NCBI RefSeq assembly: GCF_900199635.1
Contig: NZ_LT962687.1
Coordinates: 94,501-158,500 of the forward strand
Direction: 5' to 3'
Source of the DNA: Anaerotruncus massiliensis (ex Togo et al. 2026)
GTDB lineage: Bacteria; Bacillota; Clostridia; Oscillospirales; Ruminococcaceae
DNA: 64,000 bases
Shown here: positions 61,879 through 64,000 of the stretch, in pieces
Numbering within the stretch: the stretch's first letter is position 1
Layout: each line of letters begins with the position of its first letter
The notes under the pieces: model-generated
The model's database searches: none
Told to the model about the DNA's origin: nothing
Seen by the model: only the letters and a program-made list of their open reading frames with translations
Translations under genes and position numbers: made by a program

Positions 61879-64000
61879 ATGCTCATCGCCGACCTGCACA
61901 TCCACTCAAAGTATTCCCGCGCGACCAGCGGGGAATGCGTGCCGGAACATCTCGACCTGTGGGCCCGCCGCAAGGGGATTGGGCTTCTGGGCACGGGGGA
62001 TTTCACCCACCCCGCCTGGCGGCAGGAGCTGCGGGACAAGCTCGTCCCGGCGGAGGAAGGGCTCTACACCCTCCGCGAGGGACTGCATGTGGAGGGCGCC
62101 GCGGGAACGGAGCGCCCCCGGTTCGTCGTCACGGGGGAGATCAGCTCGATCTATAAAAAGGACGGCCGGGTGCGCAAGGTCCACAACCTCATCCTCCTGC
62201 CCGGCCTCGAGGCGGCGGAGGCCCTCTCGAAAAAGCTCGAGGCGATCGGCAACATCCACTCGGACGGGCGGCCGATTCTCGGGCTGGACAGCCGCGACCT
62301 GCTGGAGATTACGATGGAAACCTGCCCCGAGGCGGTCTTTATCCCCGCGCACATCTGGACGCCCCATTTTTCCCTCTTCGGGGCGTTTTCCGGCTTCGAC
62401 ACGATCGAGGCCTGCTTCGGCGACATGACCCCCTGCATCCACGCGGTCGAGACGGGGCTTTCCTCCGATCCGCCGATGAACTGGCGGCTGTCGGCGCTCG
62501 ACCGCTACGCGCTCATCTCCAATTCGGACGCGCACTCCCCCTCCAAGCTCGGGCGGGAGGCCAACCTGCTGGAGATCGAGCCCTCCTATCCCGCGCTGGC
62601 CTCGGCGCTGCGCGGGCGCGGCGCGCCCGGCTTTCGCGGGACGGTCGAGTTTTTTCCCGAGGAGGGCAAGTACCACTTCGACGGGCACCGCAGCTGCAAG
62701 CTCTGCCTGCGCCCGGGCGACACCCCGGCCGACGGGCGCTGCCCCGTCTGCGGCGGCAAGCTGACGATCGGCGTGCTCCACCGGGTGGAGGAGCTCGCCG
62801 ACCGGGAGGAGGGCTTCGTTCCGCAGGATTCGGTCCCCTTCCAGAGCCTCGTGCCCCTGCCCGAGGTGATCGCCGCCTGCACCGGCTTCGGACCGGCGAG
62901 CGGCCGGGTGACGGCCCGCTACGAGGCGCTGCTGCGGGAGCTTGGACCCGAATTCACCATCCTGCGGGAGGTCCCGGAGGAGGAGATCGGCCGGGTGGCG
63001 GGCCCGGCGGTGGCCGAGGGGGTGCGCCGGATGCGGCGCGGTCAGGTGGAGCTCTCCCCCGGCTACGACGGGGAGTATGGGAAGATCAAGCTGCTCGACC
63101 CGCAGGAGATCGAGACGCTCGCGGGGCAGATGAGTCTGTTCGGATCGTCGTCCCTGCCCGCGCCCAAAAAGAAAGCGCCCGCCGCGCCGCGGCCTGCCCG
63201 CGCGGCCAAAAAGGCGGAGGAGGTCTCCGCCGCCCCACCGGAGGGCGGGGCGCTCGCGGGGCTCAACGAGGAGCAGCGCGCGGCGGTCACGGCGGCGGAA
63301 CACGCCGTGGCGGTCGTCGCGGGGCCCGGCACCGGCAAGACCAGGACGCTCGTCGCCCGCGTCGCGTGGCTCGTCGGGCAGGGGGTCAAGCCCGCGCAGA
63401 TCACCGCCGTCACCTTCACCAACAAGGCGGCGGGGGAGATGCGCGAACGGCTCGAGGCCCTCTTCGGCAAGCGCGCCGTGCGCGCGATGACGATCGGCAC
63501 CTTCCACGCCATCTGCCTGCGGCTGCTCTCCGAACGGGGGCCGGTCTCGCTGATCGGGGAGGGGGAGGCGCTCGCCGCCGCCTCGGAGGTGACCGGCGCG
63601 CTCGACCTGCGGCTCTCCGCGCGGAAGCTCGTGCAGGAGGTCTCCCGCCGCAAGGGGGGGCTGCCCGCCGACGGGTCGGTCCCGGTCGAGGCGTGCGAAC
63701 GCTACTGCGAACTGCTGAAGGAAGCGGGCGTGCGCGACTACGACGATCTGCTGCTGGACGCCTACGACCTTTTCGTTCACGGGGAGGCCACGGCGAAGGA
63801 GCGGCGCGCCTTCACCCACCTGCTCGTGGATGAGTTCCAGGACGTGAGCGACGTGCAGTACCGGCTGGTGCGCGCCTGGAGCGGGGAGAGCGCCGGGGTA
63901 TTCGTCATCGGCGACCCCGACCAGTCGATCTACGGCTTCCGTGGGTCGGACGCCCGGTGCTTCGCGCGCTTTGCCGCCGACTGGCCCGCCGCGAAGACCG
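61879..64000 (+). CDS. EndoQ-like PHP nuclease fused to UvrD-type helicase (partial)
   Basis: At least 707 residues, continuing past the window. N-terminal PHP domain: ADLHIHSKYSRATSGE, LLGTGDFTHPAW, FIPAHIWTPHFSLFG and SNSDAHSPSKLGREAN, matching endonuclease Q, which cuts next to deaminated bases. A zinc ribbon follows (CKLC at about 274, CPVC at about 289). After a Lys/Ala/Pro linker near 420-455, a UvrD/Rep helicase begins: LNEEQRAAVTA, Walker A AGPGTGKT near 480, FTNKAAGEMRERL, and Walker B VDEFQD near 651 with GDPDQSIYGFRGSD. DNA-repair role inferred. ATG follows CGGAGG. Confidence 0.88.
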   Translation, partial: MLIADLHIHSKYSRATSGECVPEHLDLWARRKGIGLLGTGDFTHPAWRQELRDKLVPAEEGLYTLREGLHVEGAAGTERPRFVVTGEISSIYKKDGRVRKVHNLILLPGLEAAEALSKKLEAIGNIHSDGRPILGLDSRDLLEITMETCPEAVFIPAHIWTPHFSLFGAFSGFDTIEACFGDMTPCIHAVETGLSSDPPMNWRLSALDRYALISNSDAHSPSKLGREANLLEIEPSYPALASALRGRGAPGFRGTVEFFPEEGKYHFDGHRSCKLCLRPGDTPADGRCPVCGGKLTIGVLHRVEELADREEGFVPQDSVPFQSLVPLPEVIAACTGFGPASGRVTARYEALLRELGPEFTILREVPEEEIGRVAGPAVAEGVRRMRRGQVELSPGYDGEYGKIKLLDPQEIETLAGQMSLFGSSSLPAPKKKAPAAPRPARAAKKAEEVSAAPPEGGALAGLNEEQRAAVTAAEHAVAVVAGPGTGKTRTLVARVAWLVGQGVKPAQITAVTFTNKAAGEMRERLEALFGKRAVRAMTIGTFHAICLRLLSERGPVSLIGEGEALAAASEVTGALDLRLSARKLVQEVSRRKGGLPADGSVPVEACERYCELLKEAGVRDYDDLLLDAYDLFVHGEATAKERRAFTHLLVDEFQDVSDVQYRLVRAWSGESAGVFVIGDPDQSIYGFRGSDARCFARFAADWPAAKT

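Overview
The window is a GC-rich stretch of a Gram-positive, anaerobic, spore-forming member of the Clostridia. An Oscillospiraceae/Ruminococcaceae-like relative is my inference. The evidence is the Firmicutes-style ribosomal operon with zinc-type S14 and L36, the sporulation genes spoIIP and gpr, the oxygen-sensitive class III ribonucleotide reductase, type III glutamine synthetase, AsnA, an M42 peptidase pair, and the absence of outer-membrane genes. Strong GC3 bias creates many long antisense ORFs that I treat as shadows.

Layout. 1-9236: 3' half of the S10/spc/alpha ribosomal superoperon (rplE to rplQ, with secY, adk, map, infA and rpoA), closed by a strong terminator. 9237-10171: non-coding repeat DNA, first of three copies of a composite palindromic repeat (the others are at 22331-23068, inverted, and 52149-52945). 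10172-13622: an ABC-F ribosome-protection ATPase behind an attenuator-like leader, and an orphan peptide-binding lipoprotein. 13767-16984: a NrdR-controlled anaerobic ribonucleotide reductase operon in which the glycyl-radical domain is a separate 57-residue protein, followed by its activase NrdG. 17036-20461: glutamine synthetase III and AsnA (ammonia assimilation). 20677-29939: mixed housekeeping and accessory genes (ChrB-N-like protein, HemW, LepA, two small acting-on-small-molecule enzymes, a membrane lipase, a YdeI family protein, a VOC protein and a nitroreductase-like protein).

29567-48198: an island of about 17.5 kb bounded by a 578-bp direct repeat. The repeat duplicates the 3' ends of the nitroreductase-like gene and of a small membrane-protein gene, as expected for single-crossover integration of a circular DNA. 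The island carries a LytTR response regulator with an apparent ATT start, a convergent 7TM sensor kinase, a secreted repeat protein whose start overlaps the kinase start head to head, a roughly 4,000-residue frameshifted surface protein (Cys-rich, GLUG, Big2, BspA-type LRR, MBG-like, beta-helix and polyglycine domains, C-terminal membrane anchor) and a small XRE regulator. It reads as a self-regulated surface-adhesin island.

48037-58864: sporulation genes (small membrane protein, spoIIP, gpr), then alr, murD, two M42 peptidases, an acetyltransferase and a methionine gamma-lyase family protein. 58918-59002: tRNA-Leu(UAG). 59160-64000: metallo-beta-lactamase fold protein, cysK behind a consensus promoter next to an Rrf2 regulator, and the start of a fused EndoQ-like PHP nuclease/UvrD helicase that runs off the end.

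All calls come from reading the sequence and family knowledge; no database search was run.
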